64,000 bases of DNA from an uncultured Pelagibacteraceae bacterium (lineage in GTDB: Bacteria; Pseudomonadota; Alphaproteobacteria; Pelagibacterales; Pelagibacteraceae), in contig CABYOT010000001.1 in assembly GCA_902520695.1 (NCBI GenBank), forward strand, positions 171,794 through 235,793, in the 5' to 3' direction. Each line of letters begins with the position of its first letter. Positions within the stretch are counted from its first letter, which is position 1. The notes beneath the pieces were generated by a model, which was not told the DNA's origin, searched no databases, and was given only the letters and a program-made list of their open reading frames with translations. Of the stretch, positions 9,808 through 20,108 are shown in pieces. Both the position numbers and the translations under genes were made by a program.

Positions 9808-11264
9808 TATTCCATCCACCAATCAGTTATATTATTTTTATAATTGATTTTTTCCTCCATTGAATAAGCAATATTTAAAACTGTTTGTTCATCAAACGGT
9901 TTACCTATTATTTGTAAACCTAATGGATAATTATTTTTATCTACACCTGCAGGTATTGAAATCCCAGGTAAACCTGCAAGGTTTACTGGAACAGTAAATA
10001 TATCATTTAAATACATTGAAACTGGATCATTAGATTTTTCTCCTATTTTAAATGCAGAACTAGGTGTAGAAGGTGTCAAAATAGCATCTACTTTATTATA
10101 AGCTTGATCGAAATCTTGTTTGATTAATTGTCTAACCTTTTGAGCTTTAAGATAGTAAGCATCATAATATCCAGAAGACAAAACATAGGTGCCAATCATT
10201 ATCCTTCTCTTTACTTCTTCACCAAAACCTTCTGATCTAGTTTTTTCATACATATCAATTAAACTTTTCCCGGAAGATCTTAGACCATATTTAACACCAT
10301 CATATCTTGCTAAATTAGATGATGCTTCTGCTGGCGCTACAATATAATAAGTAGGCAAAGCATAACTTGTGTGAGGTAATGAAATGTCAATTATTTCGGC
10401 TCCACAATCTTTTGCATATTCAATACCTTTTTTCCAAAGACTCTCAATTTCACCTGGCATCCCATCAACTCTGTATTCTTTTGGGATTCCAATTTTTATA
10501 CCTTTGATATTTCTAGTTAGTTCTGATGAATAATTATTTCTTTGAAAATCAATTGAAGTTGAATCTTTCTTATCAAATGATGAGATCACTTCTAAAAGAA
10601 TGGAGCTATCTTTTACATCTTTACTCATCGGACCTGCTTGATCTAGAGATGAGGCAAAGGCAACAATTCCATATCTAGAACAGCTTCCATAAGTAGGTTT
10701 TAGACCTACAGTTCCAGTAAAGGAGGCTGGCTGCCTAATAGATCCACCAGTATCAGTTCCTATTGTTATAGGTGTTAAATTAGCTGCTAAAGCCGATGAA
10801 GAACCACCAGATGATCCACCTGGAACTAAATCTTTTGCAATTGGGTTTTGAACATTACCAAAAAAACTTGTTTCATTGGATGAGCCCATTGCAAATTCAT
10901 CACAATTAAGTTTGCCGAGCAAAATACCACCCTCATTCCATATATTTTGTGTTACAGTAGATTCATAGCTAGGCACAAAATTATTTAAGATATTGCTTCC
11001 AGCTGTTGTTCTTACCTCATTTGTACAAAATAGATCTTTTACAGCAATTGGAATGCCCGGAAGTTTTAAATCAAAATTTGGTTTGTTATCAAACTCTTTT
11101 GAAAGTTTAAGACAATTTTCAAAATTTTCAGTTACATATGCATTTAGTTTTTTTGATTTTTCAGATCTATCAATAAAAGATTTTGCAACTTCATTTGATG
11201 ATATATTCTTTTCTTTAATATTTTTAATTAATTCAAAAAGGCTCAAAGATGTTATTTCTGTCAT
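9807..11264 (-). CDS. gatA: Glutamyl-tRNA(Gln) amidotransferase subunit A
   Basis: Amidase-signature subunit (485 aa) of GatCAB that hydrolyses glutamine to supply ammonia. The Ser-cisSer-Lys catalytic set is visible: Lys in [13 protein letters not shown], and the two serines in [13 protein letters not shown] and [14 protein letters not shown]. Order gatC-gatA-gatB with one-base stop-start overlaps on both sides indicates a coupled operon. Presence of GatCAB implies an indirect route to Gln-tRNA and/or Asn-tRNA, as usual in alphaproteobacteria. Confidence 0.96.
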   Translation of the reverse strand: MTEITSLSLFELIKNIKEKNISSNEVAKSFIDRSEKSKKLNAYVTENFENCLKLSKEFDNKPNFDLKLPGIPIAVKDLFCTNEVRTTAGSNILNNFVPSYESTVTQNIWNEGGILLGKLNCDEFAMGSSNETSFFGNVQNPIAKDLVPGGSSGGSSSALAANLTPITIGTDTGGSIRQPASFTGTVGLKPTYGSCSRYGIVAFASSLDQAGPMSKDVKDSSILLEVISSFDKKDSTSIDFQRNNYSSELTRNIKGIKIGIPKEYRVDGMPGEIESLWKKGIEYAKDCGAEIIDISLPHTSYALPTYYIVAPAEASSNLARYDGVKYGLRSSGKSLIDMYEKTRSEGFGEEVKRRIMIGTYVLSSGYYDAYYLKAQKVRQLIKQDFDQAYNKVDAILTPSTPSSAFKIGEKSNDPVSMYLNDIFTVPVNLAGLPGISIPAGVDKNNYPLGLQIIGKPFDEQTVLNIAYSMEEKINYKNNITDWWME

Positions 11265-11551
11265 TATTCGACTACTTTCGGCACGACAAAAAAATCATCA
11301 TTTTTTTCAGGAGAATTTTTAAGAATCTTTTCTCTTATATTGTCGCTTGTTATTTTATCTTCTCTGAATCTTAAAGTTGTTTCAGCTATAGAGGTTAATG
11401 GTTCAACATTTTCTGTTTTAAGCTCGTTTAATTTTTCAATAAATTCAAATATAGAATTCATGTCATTTGCTAATTTTTCAGCTTTTTTCTCTTCAAGTGA
11501 GATCCTTGCTAATTTTGATATGTGTTTTACTGTTTTAAGATCTATCGTCAT
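11264..11551 (-). CDS. gatC: Glutamyl-tRNA(Gln) amidotransferase subunit C
   Basis: Small belt subunit of GatCAB (95 aa from the chosen start). The sequence [19 protein letters not shown] matches the GatC N-terminus, and the tail FVVPKVVE the usual C-terminal VP motif. An in-frame ATG at 11581 would give 105 aa, but the extra ten residues (MVVCDIIFYH) do not resemble the family, so ATG 11551-11549 is preferred. It leads the gat operon, divergent from ruvX across about 50 bp. Confidence 0.93.
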   Translation of the reverse strand: MTIDLKTVKHISKLARISLEEKKAEKLANDMNSIFEFIEKLNELKTENVEPLTSIAETTLRFREDKITSDNIREKILKNSPEKNDDFFVVPKVVE

Positions 11552-11601
11552 ATGGTAAAAAATAATGTCGCAAACTACCACTTAAGTTAAAAATATACAA
11601 T

Positions 11602-12057
11602 ATGATCACAATTGATGAATTCAAAAACAAATTATCAAGTGGTTCAAGAATATTGGGTATAGATTTAGGTACAAAAAGGATCGGGATTGCCATTAGTGAT
11701 TATAATCAAAAAATTGCCACTCCTCTCCAAACTTTAGATAAATCTAAACAAGGGAAATTAATTGATGAACTAGAAAGTATTATTACAGAAAATGGCATAA
11801 AAGGAATTATTATAGGTAATCCAATAAATATGGATGGCACCTACGGAAAATCTTCACAATCAGCTAAAGATACAGCAATCAATATTTCAAATAAAATTGA
11901 TATTCCTGTGTGTTTGTGGGATGAAAGATTATCTACTGTTGGTGCTTTCAATTTATCAAGTGAATTAGATATAAATGTCAGTAAAAGAGAGAAAGATATT
12001 GATAAGTTTGCAGCAGCTTTTATTTTACAAGGTGCTTTAGATTTTATTCAAAATTAA
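11602..12057 (+). CDS. ruvX: Putative pre-16S rRNA nuclease / Holliday junction resolvase-like YqgF
   Basis: A 151-residue RNase H-fold protein. GIDLGTKRIGIAISD near residue 20 supplies the first catalytic aspartate, GIIIGNPINMDGTYG is the central YqgF motif, and the WDERLSTVGA and KREKDIDKFAAAFIL blocks complete the active site. YqgF proteins process the 5' end of 16S rRNA, and an anti-termination role was also proposed. It heads a plus-strand group that continues with pyrB after 42 bp, though that gap may contain a separate promoter. Confidence 0.92.
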   Translation: MITIDEFKNKLSSGSRILGIDLGTKRIGIAISDYNQKIATPLQTLDKSKQGKLIDELESIITENGIKGIIIGNPINMDGTYGKSSQSAKDTAINISNKIDIPVCLWDERLSTVGAFNLSSELDINVSKREKDIDKFAAAFILQGALDFIQN

Positions 12058-12060
12058 TGG

Positions 12061-12089
12061 TTGCATAGTTAATACTATATAGTTATAGA
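12061..12089 (+). promoter_or_regulatory. Promoter-like element before pyrB
   Basis: TTGCAT (12061-12066), a 17-bp spacer and TATAGA (12084-12089) form a sigma70-type promoter in the 42-bp gap between ruvX and pyrB. Transcription would begin only a few bases before the ATG at 12100, so the mRNA would be nearly leaderless. Prediction from sequence only. Confidence 0.45.
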
Positions 12090-12099
12090 GTTAATTTTA

Positions 12100-13041
12100 A
12101 TGGCAATTAAATCCAAAAAAGCTATTAAAATATCCCAAAAACATTTATTAGGTATCCAGGATTTATCTGTTACTGATGTTAACACTATACTAAATGAGGC
12201 CTCTAAATTCATAGAATTAAATAAAAGTAAAAATAAAAAAATTGATATTTTAAAAGGGAAAACTCAAATAAACTTATTTTTTGAACCATCAACAAGAACA
12301 CAGAGTTCATTCGAATTAGCAGGAAAAAGATTAGGTGCAGATGTAATGTCAATGAATATTACAAATTCTGCTATCAAAAAAGGTGAAACGTTGATTGATA
12401 CAGCAATGACCTTAAATGCAATGCACCCAGATATTATTGTAATAAGACATCAAGACTCAGGAGCTTGTAACCTTCTATCTCAAAAAGTTAATTGTGCAGT
12501 ACTAAATGCAGGAGATGGTAGAAGAGAACATCCAACACAAGCTTTATTGGATGCTTTAACAATTATAAATAGAAGAAAAAAAATAGAAGGTCTTAAAATT
12601 GCAATATGTGGAGATATACTACATTCAAGAGTAGCTAGATCAAATATCTATCTTCTAAATATGCTAGGTGCAGAGGTAAATATTGTGGCGCCTACAAATT
12701 TAATGCCAAATGAAATTGAAAAATTTGGAGTAAATATTTTTTCTGATATGAAAAAAGGAGTTAAAGATTGTGACATAGTAATGATGCTAAGATTACAGAA
12801 TGAAAGAATGACAAGTTCATTTTTATCATCCAACAGAGAATACTATGAGTATTATGGATTAACACCTGATAAAATTCAATATGCTAAAGAGGATGCTTTA
12901 ATAATGCATCCTGGTCCAATGAATAGAGGAATTGAAATTGATACAAACTTAGCAGACGATATAAACAAAAGTGTAATAAAAGAACAAGTTGAATTAGGCG
13001 TAGCAGTAAGGATGGCCTGCTTAAAAATTTTTTGTGAATAA
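12100..13041 (+). CDS. pyrB: Aspartate carbamoyltransferase, catalytic subunit
   Basis: Catalyses carbamoyl phosphate + L-aspartate to N-carbamoyl-L-aspartate, the second step of pyrimidine synthesis. [20 protein letters not shown] near residues 65-84 is the carbamoyl-phosphate-binding signature. [26 protein letters not shown] and the late [13 protein letters not shown] are also diagnostic. No regulatory pyrI is present. Its stop is followed at once by the pyrC-like ATG, matching the PyrB-PyrC' pairing in which a noncatalytic dihydroorotase homologue holds the ATCase in a dodecamer. Confidence 0.96.
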   Translation: MAIKSKKAIKISQKHLLGIQDLSVTDVNTILNEASKFIELNKSKNKKIDILKGKTQINLFFEPSTRTQSSFELAGKRLGADVMSMNITNSAIKKGETLIDTAMTLNAMHPDIIVIRHQDSGACNLLSQKVNCAVLNAGDGRREHPTQALLDALTIINRRKKIEGLKIAICGDILHSRVARSNIYLLNMLGAEVNIVAPTNLMPNEIEKFGVNIFSDMKKGVKDCDIVMMLRLQNERMTSSFLSSNREYYEYYGLTPDKIQYAKEDALIMHPGPMNRGIEIDTNLADDINKSVIKEQVELGVAVRMACLKIFCE

Positions 13042-14331
13042 ATGAAAAAAAAATACTTTATAAATGCAAATATAATTGACCCTCATAATTCCTTGAATGA
13101 AATTGGAGGAATAATAGTTGGAGAAAATGGAAAAATTGAAGCTGTCGGAAAAAAAGTAAATACCAATAACATTCCATCTAGAGAAAAAGTAATAGATTTA
13201 AATGGAAAATACATATTTCCAGGCATTGTAGATATGCGAGTTTTTGTTGGTGAACCAGGATATGAATATAAAGAGAATTTTAGAACCCTTAGTGAAGCTG
13301 CTTTATCAGGTGGTGTAACATCAGTTGTTACAATGCCTAATACAAACCCGGTAATTGATAATGTCTCAATAGTTGATTTTCTTAAAAGAAGAGGAAGAGA
13401 TAAATCAAAAATTAATATTTATCCAACGGCAGCATTAACAGTAAAAGCAGAGGGAGATAATATGACTGAATTTGGCTTATTACAGAATAAAGGAATAATT
13501 GGTTTCACAGATGGATTAAAAACAATTCAAAATCCTAGAATTATGAATAGGATTATTAATTCAGCATCAGATTTAAAATCCTTAATAATACAACATGCAG
13601 AAGATGCAGAATTATCAAAAGGTGGAATGATTAATGATGGCATCATAGCAACAAAACTTGGTCTCCAAGGAATTCCAATAAGTGCGGAATTATTAATTAT
13701 AGAAAGAGACTTAACATTGTTAGAATATAATAGTTGTAGGTATCATATTTCTCAGATTTCATCTGCAAACTCTGTAGATATAATCAGAGAAAGAAAAAAT
13801 AAAGTAAACTTCAGCTGTGGTGTTTCGATAAATAATTTATCATTAAATGAAAATGACATTGGTGATTTCAAAACTTTTTTAAAATTATCACCTCCTTTAA
13901 GAACAGAAAGTGATAGAAACGCTTTAGTTCAAGGATTAAATGATGAGACAATTGATGTTATTGTATCTGATCATAAACCAGAAGATGAAGAAAATAAAAG
14001 ATTAACTTTTGCTCAAGCAGAAACTGGTGCATCTGGAATTGAAACTTTATTACCGCTAAGCTTAGAATTATATCACAATGGATCTGTAGAGTTAGAAACT
14101 ATAATAAAAGCTTTAACATCAAAACCAGCAGAAATACTTAAAATAAATAAAGGTAACTTATCGACAGGAAATGATGCTGATTTTTGTATCGTAGATATTA
14201 ATAAACCTTGGGTAGTTAAAAAAGAGAAATTGATATCAAAATCAAAAAATACTCCTATTGAAGACAAAAAACTTCAAGGTAAAGTAATAAGTACATTTGT
14301 TAATGGTGAAGAATTATTTAAATCTGAATAA
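13042..14331 (+). CDS. pyrC': Dihydroorotase-like protein, probably noncatalytic (PyrC'/PyrX)
   Basis: A 429-residue amidohydrolase of the dihydroorotase family. In active enzymes the first metal ligands form His-x-His in a PG-[IL]-x-D-x-H-x-H motif; here residues 61-72 read GIVDMRVFVGEP, so both histidines are replaced (R66, F68). The block NKGIIGFTDGLK near residue 155 also shows no obvious carboxylated lysine at its usual place. HAEDAEL, the YHISQ histidine and VSDHKPED remain. This pattern is known in pseudo-dihydroorotases that scaffold ATCase. I infer a structural partner of PyrB, with the catalytic dihydroorotase encoded elsewhere. Its stop overlaps plsY (TAATG). Confidence 0.85.
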   Translation: MKKKYFINANIIDPHNSLNEIGGIIVGENGKIEAVGKKVNTNNIPSREKVIDLNGKYIFPGIVDMRVFVGEPGYEYKENFRTLSEAALSGGVTSVVTMPNTNPVIDNVSIVDFLKRRGRDKSKINIYPTAALTVKAEGDNMTEFGLLQNKGIIGFTDGLKTIQNPRIMNRIINSASDLKSLIIQHAEDAELSKGGMINDGIIATKLGLQGIPISAELLIIERDLTLLEYNSCRYHISQISSANSVDIIRERKNKVNFSCGVSINNLSLNENDIGDFKTFLKLSPPLRTESDRNALVQGLNDETIDVIVSDHKPEDEENKRLTFAQAETGASGIETLLPLSLELYHNGSVELETIIKALTSKPAEILKINKGNLSTGNDADFCIVDINKPWVVKKEKLISKSKNTPIEDKKLQGKVISTFVNGEELFKSE

Positions 14332-14906
14332 TGGATTATATAATTACAGCTTTGGTATCTTATATATTTGGCTCTATTCCTTTTGGATATTTATTTACAA
14401 AACTTTTACTTAAAAAAGATATTAGAGATGTAGGATCAGGAAATATTGGTGCTACAAATGTTTTAAGAACAGGTAATAAGTCATTGGCTTATTTAACTCT
14501 TTTTTTAGATATTGCAAAAGCTGTTGTGCCTGTTATCTACATAAAATTCAATTATCCTGACTTAATCTATATATCAGCACTATGTGCATTTTTGGGGCAT
14601 TTGTTCCCAGTTTGGCTAAAATTTAAAGGTGGCAAAGGAGTAGCAACTTTAGTTGGGATTTTAATTTCAATAAATATTTATTATGCATTAGTTTTTGGGA
14701 TTGTTTGGATTTTTACTTTTCTCATATCAAAATATTCGTCTCTATCCTCTTTATTTGCATCTATTTCAATTCCGATATACTTATTAATCATTAATCAAGG
14801 TAACATAATTTTTTTCATAATTATGTTTGTTTTGATTTTTTATACACATAGAGAAAATATTAAAAGATTAATAAACAAAGAAGAAACCAAGAGTAAAATT
14901 TATTAA
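14331..14906 (+). CDS. plsY: Glycerol-3-phosphate acyltransferase
   Basis: Integral membrane acyltransferase (191 aa, about five membrane segments) that transfers the acyl group of acyl-phosphate to glycerol-3-phosphate, the first step of phospholipid synthesis. The three PlsY motifs are visible: SIPFGYLFTKL, DVGSGNIGATNVLRTGN and HLFPVWLKFKGGKGVAT. Its start overlaps the pyrC-like stop. In many proteobacteria dprA lies between plsY and topA; here only 37 bp separate them. Confidence 0.95.
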   Translation: MDYIITALVSYIFGSIPFGYLFTKLLLKKDIRDVGSGNIGATNVLRTGNKSLAYLTLFLDIAKAVVPVIYIKFNYPDLIYISALCAFLGHLFPVWLKFKGGKGVATLVGILISINIYYALVFGIVWIFTFLISKYSSLSSLFASISIPIYLLIINQGNIIFFIIMFVLIFYTHRENIKRLINKEETKSKIY

Positions 14907-14943
14907 TTTGACACTTTAATTGTTATAAGTAGTTTGACTAATT

Positions 14944-17505
14944 ATGAATCTTGTAATTGTTGAAAGTCCTGCAAAAGCCAAAACTATTAATAAATATCTA
15001 GGTTCAGATTACACTGTGTTAGCAAGCTATGGTCATATTAGAGACCTTCCTTCAAAAAATGGTTCTGTTGATCCAGAAAATTCTTTTAAAATGATTTGGG
15101 AAGTAGATAGCTTCTCAAAAAAATATTTAAAAGAAATTACCGATACAGCTAAAAATTCAGAAAAGATTATTTTAGCTACTGACCCAGATCGTGAAGGTGA
15201 AGCAATTGCTTGGCATGTCAAAGAGTTTTTAAATGAAAAAAAACTTCTTAAAGATAAAAAAATAGAACGTGTAGTTTTTAATGAAATAACAAAAAAAGCT
15301 GTAACAAATGGAATAGATAATCCAAGAAATATAGAAAATGAGCTTGTAGATGCATACATGGCAAGAAGAGCGCTGGATTATTTAGTAGGTTTTAATATAT
15401 CGCCAATTTTATGGACAAAATTACCAGGATCTAAATCAGCAGGAAGAGTTCAATCTGTTGCTCTTAGATTGTTAACTGAGAGAGAACACGAAATAGAAGT
15501 TTTTAAACCAGAGGAATTTTGGACACTTAACTTAAATTTCTTAACGAAGGAAAATTTAGATATAAATACATCTATTACTCAATTAGATGGTACAAAAATT
15601 GAGAAATTCTCATTTAAAAATAAAGAAGATATTAATAATGCTTTAGATTTAATTAAAAATAAAAAATATAATATTACAGATATAATATCTAAAATTTATA
15701 CACGGAACCCCTCTGGTCCTTTTACTACTTCTACTTTACAGCAAACATCGTCAAGCAAACTGGGTTTTGGAGCCTCTAGAACAATGCAAATTGCCCAAAG
15801 ACTTTATCAAGGTATAGATATTGATGGTGAAACCGTTGGATTAATTACTTATATGCGTACAGATGGAACTAATATATCAAAAGATGCTGTAGCTTCTTTT
15901 AGGAATTTCATTACTCAAAATTATGGTGAAACATATTTGCCACCCGCCCCTTTAAATTATTCAGGAAAAAAGGCAAAAAATGCACAAGAAGCTCATGAAG
16001 CTATCAGACCAACGGAGATTAGTAGAGTGCCTGAAGATATGAAAAAATATTTAAGCACAGATCAATACAAACTTTATAATTTGATATGGTCAAGGTCATT
16101 ATCTTCACAAATGGAGTCAGCAAAATTTGATAGAAAAACTATAACAATTACATCTGAAGATAATAAAAATATAAGTAAAGCTAGTGGATCAACTTTAAAA
16201 TTTGATGGTTTTTTAAAAGTTTCAAGAACAGATGAAAATAAAGATGATGAAAACATATTGCCAGATGTTGTAAAAGGTGAAGTAGAGTTTAAAGAATTTA
16301 CGGATGAGCAACATTTTACTCAACCACCACCAAGATATTCAGAAGCAAGCCTTGTTAAAAAGTTAGAAGAATTAGGAATTGGAAGACCTTCAACATATGC
16401 AAGTATAATTTCAGTTATTTCAAATAGAGGTTATGCAGATATAGAAAACAAAAGATTTTTTCCAACAGATAGGGGGAAATTGCTCTCCGCTTTTCTTGAA
16501 AAATTATTCTCAAAATATGTGGATTATGATTTCACTGCAAAATTGGAAGATCAATTAGACGATATAACAGCTGGTAAAGAAAATTGGATTAAGGTTTTGG
16601 AGGAATTTTGGAAAGATTTTAATTTGAATGTAGCAGATGTTAAAGAAAAACGTACTAGAGAAGTCTTAGATATGCTTAACGAAAGTTTAGGATCATTAAT
16701 CTTTGAAGTAGATAAAGATGGAAAAATAAACAGAAAATGTAAACTATGTGATAGTGGTCAATTAAGTTTAAAAAATAGTTTTCGAGGTGGTGCTTTTATC
16801 GGATGTTCAAATTATCCGGATTGTAAGTTTACAAGACCTCTTTCAAAGTCTAAAGCTGCTCAACAATTGACTTTAGCAGAACCAAAATTAATTGGTCAAA
16901 ATGATATTGGTAAAGATATATATTTAAAAAATGGAAGATTTGGTCCCTATCTTCAATATGAAAAAGAATTAAATGACGTTGAAGAAACTAAAAAGAAAAA
17001 GAAAAAATTAAAAAAAGAAGACAATAATATGAAAAACGTATCTATACCAAAAGGAATTGATATCAAAAGTATAGATTTAGATAAAGCCAAGTATTTATGC
17101 TCACTTCCAATTAGTCTAGGTAAAAATCCGGAAAATGATAAAGATATAACTGTAAATGTTGGTCGTTTTGGACCTTATTTAAAGTGTGAAAATAAATCTG
17201 CACGATTAGAAAATGTTGATGAAATATTTAGCATCGGCCTAAACAGAGCTGTTACTTTAATAGCTGAGGCAAAACCTGGAAGAATATCATCATCTTTAAT
17301 TAAAGATCTCGGTGAACACCCTGAAGATAAAAAACCAGTAAGGATTATGAAAGGTCAATATGGGCCATATATAAAATACAAATCATTAAACGCTACTATA
17401 CCTGAAGAAAAAGACCCGATTGAATTAACAATGGAGGAAGCTCTTATTTTAATTGAGAAAAGAAAAGAGTACGATAAGAATAAAAAGAAAAAGAAAGGTA
17501 AATAA
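14944..17505 (+). CDS. topA: DNA topoisomerase I (type IA)
   Basis: Relaxes negative supercoils by single-strand cleavage through a 5'-phosphotyrosine. The TOPRIM domain opens with LVIVESPAKAKTINKYLG and includes ATDPDREGEAIAWH; the active-site tyrosine sits in VGLITYMRTDGTNIS. After the core, one four-Cys ribbon is visible (CKLCDSGQ ... GCSNYPDCKF). Three topoisomerase C-terminal repeats follow (GRFGPYLQYEKE, GRFGPYLKCEN, GQYGPYIKYK), and the protein ends in a Lys-rich tail. Length 853 is normal for alphaproteobacteria. The stop overlaps the next gene's ATG (TAATG). Confidence 0.97.
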   Translation: MNLVIVESPAKAKTINKYLGSDYTVLASYGHIRDLPSKNGSVDPENSFKMIWEVDSFSKKYLKEITDTAKNSEKIILATDPDREGEAIAWHVKEFLNEKKLLKDKKIERVVFNEITKKAVTNGIDNPRNIENELVDAYMARRALDYLVGFNISPILWTKLPGSKSAGRVQSVALRLLTEREHEIEVFKPEEFWTLNLNFLTKENLDINTSITQLDGTKIEKFSFKNKEDINNALDLIKNKKYNITDIISKIYTRNPSGPFTTSTLQQTSSSKLGFGASRTMQIAQRLYQGIDIDGETVGLITYMRTDGTNISKDAVASFRNFITQNYGETYLPPAPLNYSGKKAKNAQEAHEAIRPTEISRVPEDMKKYLSTDQYKLYNLIWSRSLSSQMESAKFDRKTITITSEDNKNISKASGSTLKFDGFLKVSRTDENKDDENILPDVVKGEVEFKEFTDEQHFTQPPPRYSEASLVKKLEELGIGRPSTYASIISVISNRGYADIENKRFFPTDRGKLLSAFLEKLFSKYVDYDFTAKLEDQLDDITAGKENWIKVLEEFWKDFNLNVADVKEKRTREVLDMLNESLGSLIFEVDKDGKINRKCKLCDSGQLSLKNSFRGGAFIGCSNYPDCKFTRPLSKSKAAQQLTLAEPKLIGQNDIGKDIYLKNGRFGPYLQYEKELNDVEETKKKKKKLKKEDNNMKNVSIPKGIDIKSIDLDKAKYLCSLPISLGKNPENDKDITVNVGRFGPYLKCENKSARLENVDEIFSIGLNRAVTLIAEAKPGRISSSLIKDLGEHPEDKKPVRIMKGQYGPYIKYKSLNATIPEEKDPIELTMEEALILIEKRKEYDKNKKKKKGK

Positions 17506-17963
17506 TGTCTATTGATACAAAAATAAAAGAAATGGGTTTAGTTCTACCAAAAGCAACTGATCCAGTTGGTTCATATGTTGCCACAAAAATTTCCGGCAAT
17601 TTACTTTATATTTCAGGACAAATATCAATCGATGCTGATGGACAATTAATTAAAGGAAAAGTTGGAAAAGACTATAATACAGAGGAAGCATACAAAGCTG
17701 CACAAAGATGTGCATTAAATATAATTGCTCAAGCTAAAAAGGCATGTTCAAATGATTTATCAAAAATTAAATCATGCGTAAAATTAACAGGTTTTGTTAA
17801 TTCTACAGATGACTTTATTGAACAACCAAAAGTAATTAATGGTGCATCAGATTTAATTAAAGATCTTTTTGGTGATAAGGGTTCACATACACGTGCTGCT
17901 GTGAGTACTAACAGTTTGCCTTTAGGCGTAGCAGTTGAAGTTGACGCAATATTCGAGATTTAA
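17505..17963 (+). CDS. RidA family enamine/imine deaminase-like protein
   Basis: A 152-residue Rid/YjgF family protein. Family members hydrolyse reactive enamine/imine intermediates such as 2-aminoacrylate. LLYISGQI and the C-terminal block with HTRAAVSTNSLPLGVAVEVDA carry the arginine used for substrate carboxylate binding. The AYKAAQRCALNIIAQAK helix and the two-lobed length fit a longer Rid subgroup rather than classic 128-aa RidA, so the exact activity is uncertain. It is coupled to topA and ends 3 bp from the convergent ugd gene. Confidence 0.85.
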   Translation: MSIDTKIKEMGLVLPKATDPVGSYVATKISGNLLYISGQISIDADGQLIKGKVGKDYNTEEAYKAAQRCALNIIAQAKKACSNDLSKIKSCVKLTGFVNSTDDFIEQPKVINGASDLIKDLFGDKGSHTRAAVSTNSLPLGVAVEVDAIFEI

Positions 17964-17966
17964 TAA

Positions 17967-19262
17967 TTATCTGCCTATACTAAAGTATTCGATATTTTTA
18001 TTTTTCATTTTTGAGGGTGAATATAAATTTCTTAAATCATAAATCTTAAATTTCTTTTTATTATTCAACCTTTTAAAGTTTAGCTGCTTAAACTCATTCC
18101 ACTCTGTATGAATAATTAAAAGGTCACTATTTTTACATGCATCTTTAATATTATTAAAATAGGCTACTTTTTTTTTATCAAAAATATTTTTAATGCCTGT
18201 AGGTTCATAATATGAAACTTTTGAACCCTTTTTGATCAAATATGGTATTAATTTTAGAGATGCCGAGTCTCTCATATCATCAGTGCCAGCCTTAAAAGTA
18301 ACACCTAAAAAAGTAATTTTCTTACTTTTCAGATTATTATTTAATATTTCTTTAATTTTAGTTAATAAATATTTGTACCTAGACTCATTAGAATGAATTG
18401 TTGAATTAACAATAGATAAATTAGTTTTAAATTTTTTTGCGGTAGAAACTAAAGCACGTGTATCTTTTGGAAAACATGATCCTCCATAACCTGGTCCAGA
18501 TCTTAAAAATCTTGCTCCAATTCTTTCATCAGCTCCAATTCCTACAGAAACATCAGTAACATCAACATTAAGTTTTTCACATAAATTGGAAATTTCATTA
18601 ATAAATGTAATCTTTGTTGCTAGAAATGCATTTGATGCATACTTTATAACTTCTGCGGCTCTTCTTGATGTATTGAAATATCTACCTTTCTTTTTAATTA
18701 TTGGAGAATATAAATTTTTTAAAATATTATTTGCTTTTTTACTATTTGTACCAACTACAACCCGATCAGGAAACATAAAATCTCTGATAGCCTCACCTTC
18801 TCTCAGAAATTCTGGATTGGAAATAACATCAAATAATTTTTTATTACTTTTAGATGTTAATAGTTTTTGAATTTTGTCACCAGTGGTTACTGGAACTGTT
18901 GATTTTGTAATAATAATTTTGTATTTGTTTAAATTCTTTTTAATATCTTTTACAACTTGAAATACAAATTTTAAATCCGCATCGTTAGATTTTGTTTTAG
19001 TCGGAGTGCCAACGCATATAAATATAAGATCTGATTTTTTAATTGACTCTGATATATTTGAGGAAAATTTTAACCTTTTTTGCTTTAAGTTTCTTATAAT
19101 TAATTCTTCTAAACCTGGTTCATAAATTGGAATTAAACCCTTTTTAAGATTGGATATTTTATTAAGGTCTTTGTCTACACAAATAACATTGTTTCCAAGT
19201 TCAGCAAAACAAGTTCCACTAACTAACCCAACATAACCTGAACCAATCATACATATTTTCAT
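17967..19262 (-). CDS. ugd: UDP-glucose 6-dehydrogenase
   Basis: Oxidises UDP-glucose to UDP-glucuronate with two NAD+. The start MKICMIGSGYVGLVSGTCFA gives the Rossmann motif, and GPGYGGSCFPKDTRALV contains the catalytic cysteine; GVTFKAGTDDMRDSASL is the C-terminal UDP-binding block. I choose ATG 19262-19260 (431 aa), which overlaps the galU stop as ATGA, over a longer reading from 19313 whose first 17 residues overlap galU and do not resemble the family. Together with galU it forms a two-gene operon making UDP-glucuronate for surface glycans or glycolipids. Confidence 0.95.
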   Translation of the reverse strand: MKICMIGSGYVGLVSGTCFAELGNNVICVDKDLNKISNLKKGLIPIYEPGLEELIIRNLKQKRLKFSSNISESIKKSDLIFICVGTPTKTKSNDADLKFVFQVVKDIKKNLNKYKIIITKSTVPVTTGDKIQKLLTSKSNKKLFDVISNPEFLREGEAIRDFMFPDRVVVGTNSKKANNILKNLYSPIIKKKGRYFNTSRRAAEVIKYASNAFLATKITFINEISNLCEKLNVDVTDVSVGIGADERIGARFLRSGPGYGGSCFPKDTRALVSTAKKFKTNLSIVNSTIHSNESRYKYLLTKIKEILNNNLKSKKITFLGVTFKAGTDDMRDSASLKLIPYLIKKGSKVSYYEPTGIKNIFDKKKVAYFNNIKDACKNSDLLIIHTEWNEFKQLNFKRLNNKKKFKIYDLRNLYSPSKMKNKNIEYFSIGR

Positions 19263-20074
19263 AATTTTGCAATCTCTAATGTTGAATTTATGTAACCACT
19301 CATAGAACCACAATCTAAATATTTTCCTGAAAACTTATGGCCAATAAACAAAGATTTATTATCAATCATTGTTTTAATTGAGTCAGTAATATGTATCTCT
19401 CCCCCTTTTCCTTTTTTTTGTTTTTTAAGAATTTTAAATATATTCTTGTTTAATATATATCTTCCAATTACTGCATTATTTGATGGAGCTTCTTTTATAT
19501 TTGGTTTTTCAATAACATCTGAAATAATAAAATTCTGGTTATCAATTTTTTTGGATAAAGAATATATACCCCAGCGATTTACATTATTTTTTTTAACTGA
19601 CATGCTAGCCATCACAGAAGCTTTATATTTTTTATGTAATTTAATCATATCCTTTGAGCAGTTTCTTTTCATTATTAAATCATCTGGAAGGAGCATTAAA
19701 AAATATTTATTTTTAATGAATTTTTTTGTTTTTAAAACAGCGTCACCAGTACCTAATGGTTTATTTTGATAAACAAATTTAATTTTTTTTTTATACTTTA
19801 AAATTTTTTTGTATTCATTAATTATACGTGGATCTTTTTTCTTTTTAATTAATGATTTGTAAAATTTGTCATTATAGAAATAATTCTTTATCATTTCTTT
19901 TTTTTTGGAAATAATAAAAATGATTTCTGTAACTCCAGCCTCAATGCATTCATCAAGAATATACTCAATACCAGGCTTTCCGTTTATAGGTAAAAGCTCT
20001 TTAGCAAAAACACTGGTTAATGGCAAAAGTCTCGTACCTAAACCAGCAAGTGGAATAATGGCTTGTTTAATCAT
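19259..20074 (-). CDS. galU: UTP-glucose-1-phosphate uridylyltransferase
   Basis: Makes UDP-glucose from glucose-1-phosphate and UTP. The nucleotidyltransferase motif IIPLAGLGTRLLPLT with AKELLPINGKPGIEYI opens the protein, and FLMLLPDDLIMK and GKGGEIHITDSIKTM are typical GalU blocks. At 271 aa it is somewhat shorter than the common 290-300, consistent with a compact genome. It lies directly upstream of ugd with an ATGA overlap and is divergent from panC with only 34 bp between the start codons. Confidence 0.94.
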   Translation of the reverse strand: MIKQAIIPLAGLGTRLLPLTSVFAKELLPINGKPGIEYILDECIEAGVTEIIFIISKKKEMIKNYFYNDKFYKSLIKKKKDPRIINEYKKILKYKKKIKFVYQNKPLGTGDAVLKTKKFIKNKYFLMLLPDDLIMKRNCSKDMIKLHKKYKASVMASMSVKKNNVNRWGIYSLSKKIDNQNFIISDVIEKPNIKEAPSNNAVIGRYILNKNIFKILKKQKKGKGGEIHITDSIKTMIDNKSLFIGHKFSGKYLDCGSMSGYINSTLEIAKL

Positions 20075-20108
20075 AAAGATAATTTATTTATAATTATATA
20101 TTTAAAAT

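Noticed and set aside
8332..9822. Longer gatB start (MVDGIM...)
   Set aside because: The TAATG overlap at 9807 is the pattern used throughout this operon, and the five extra residues are not family-like.
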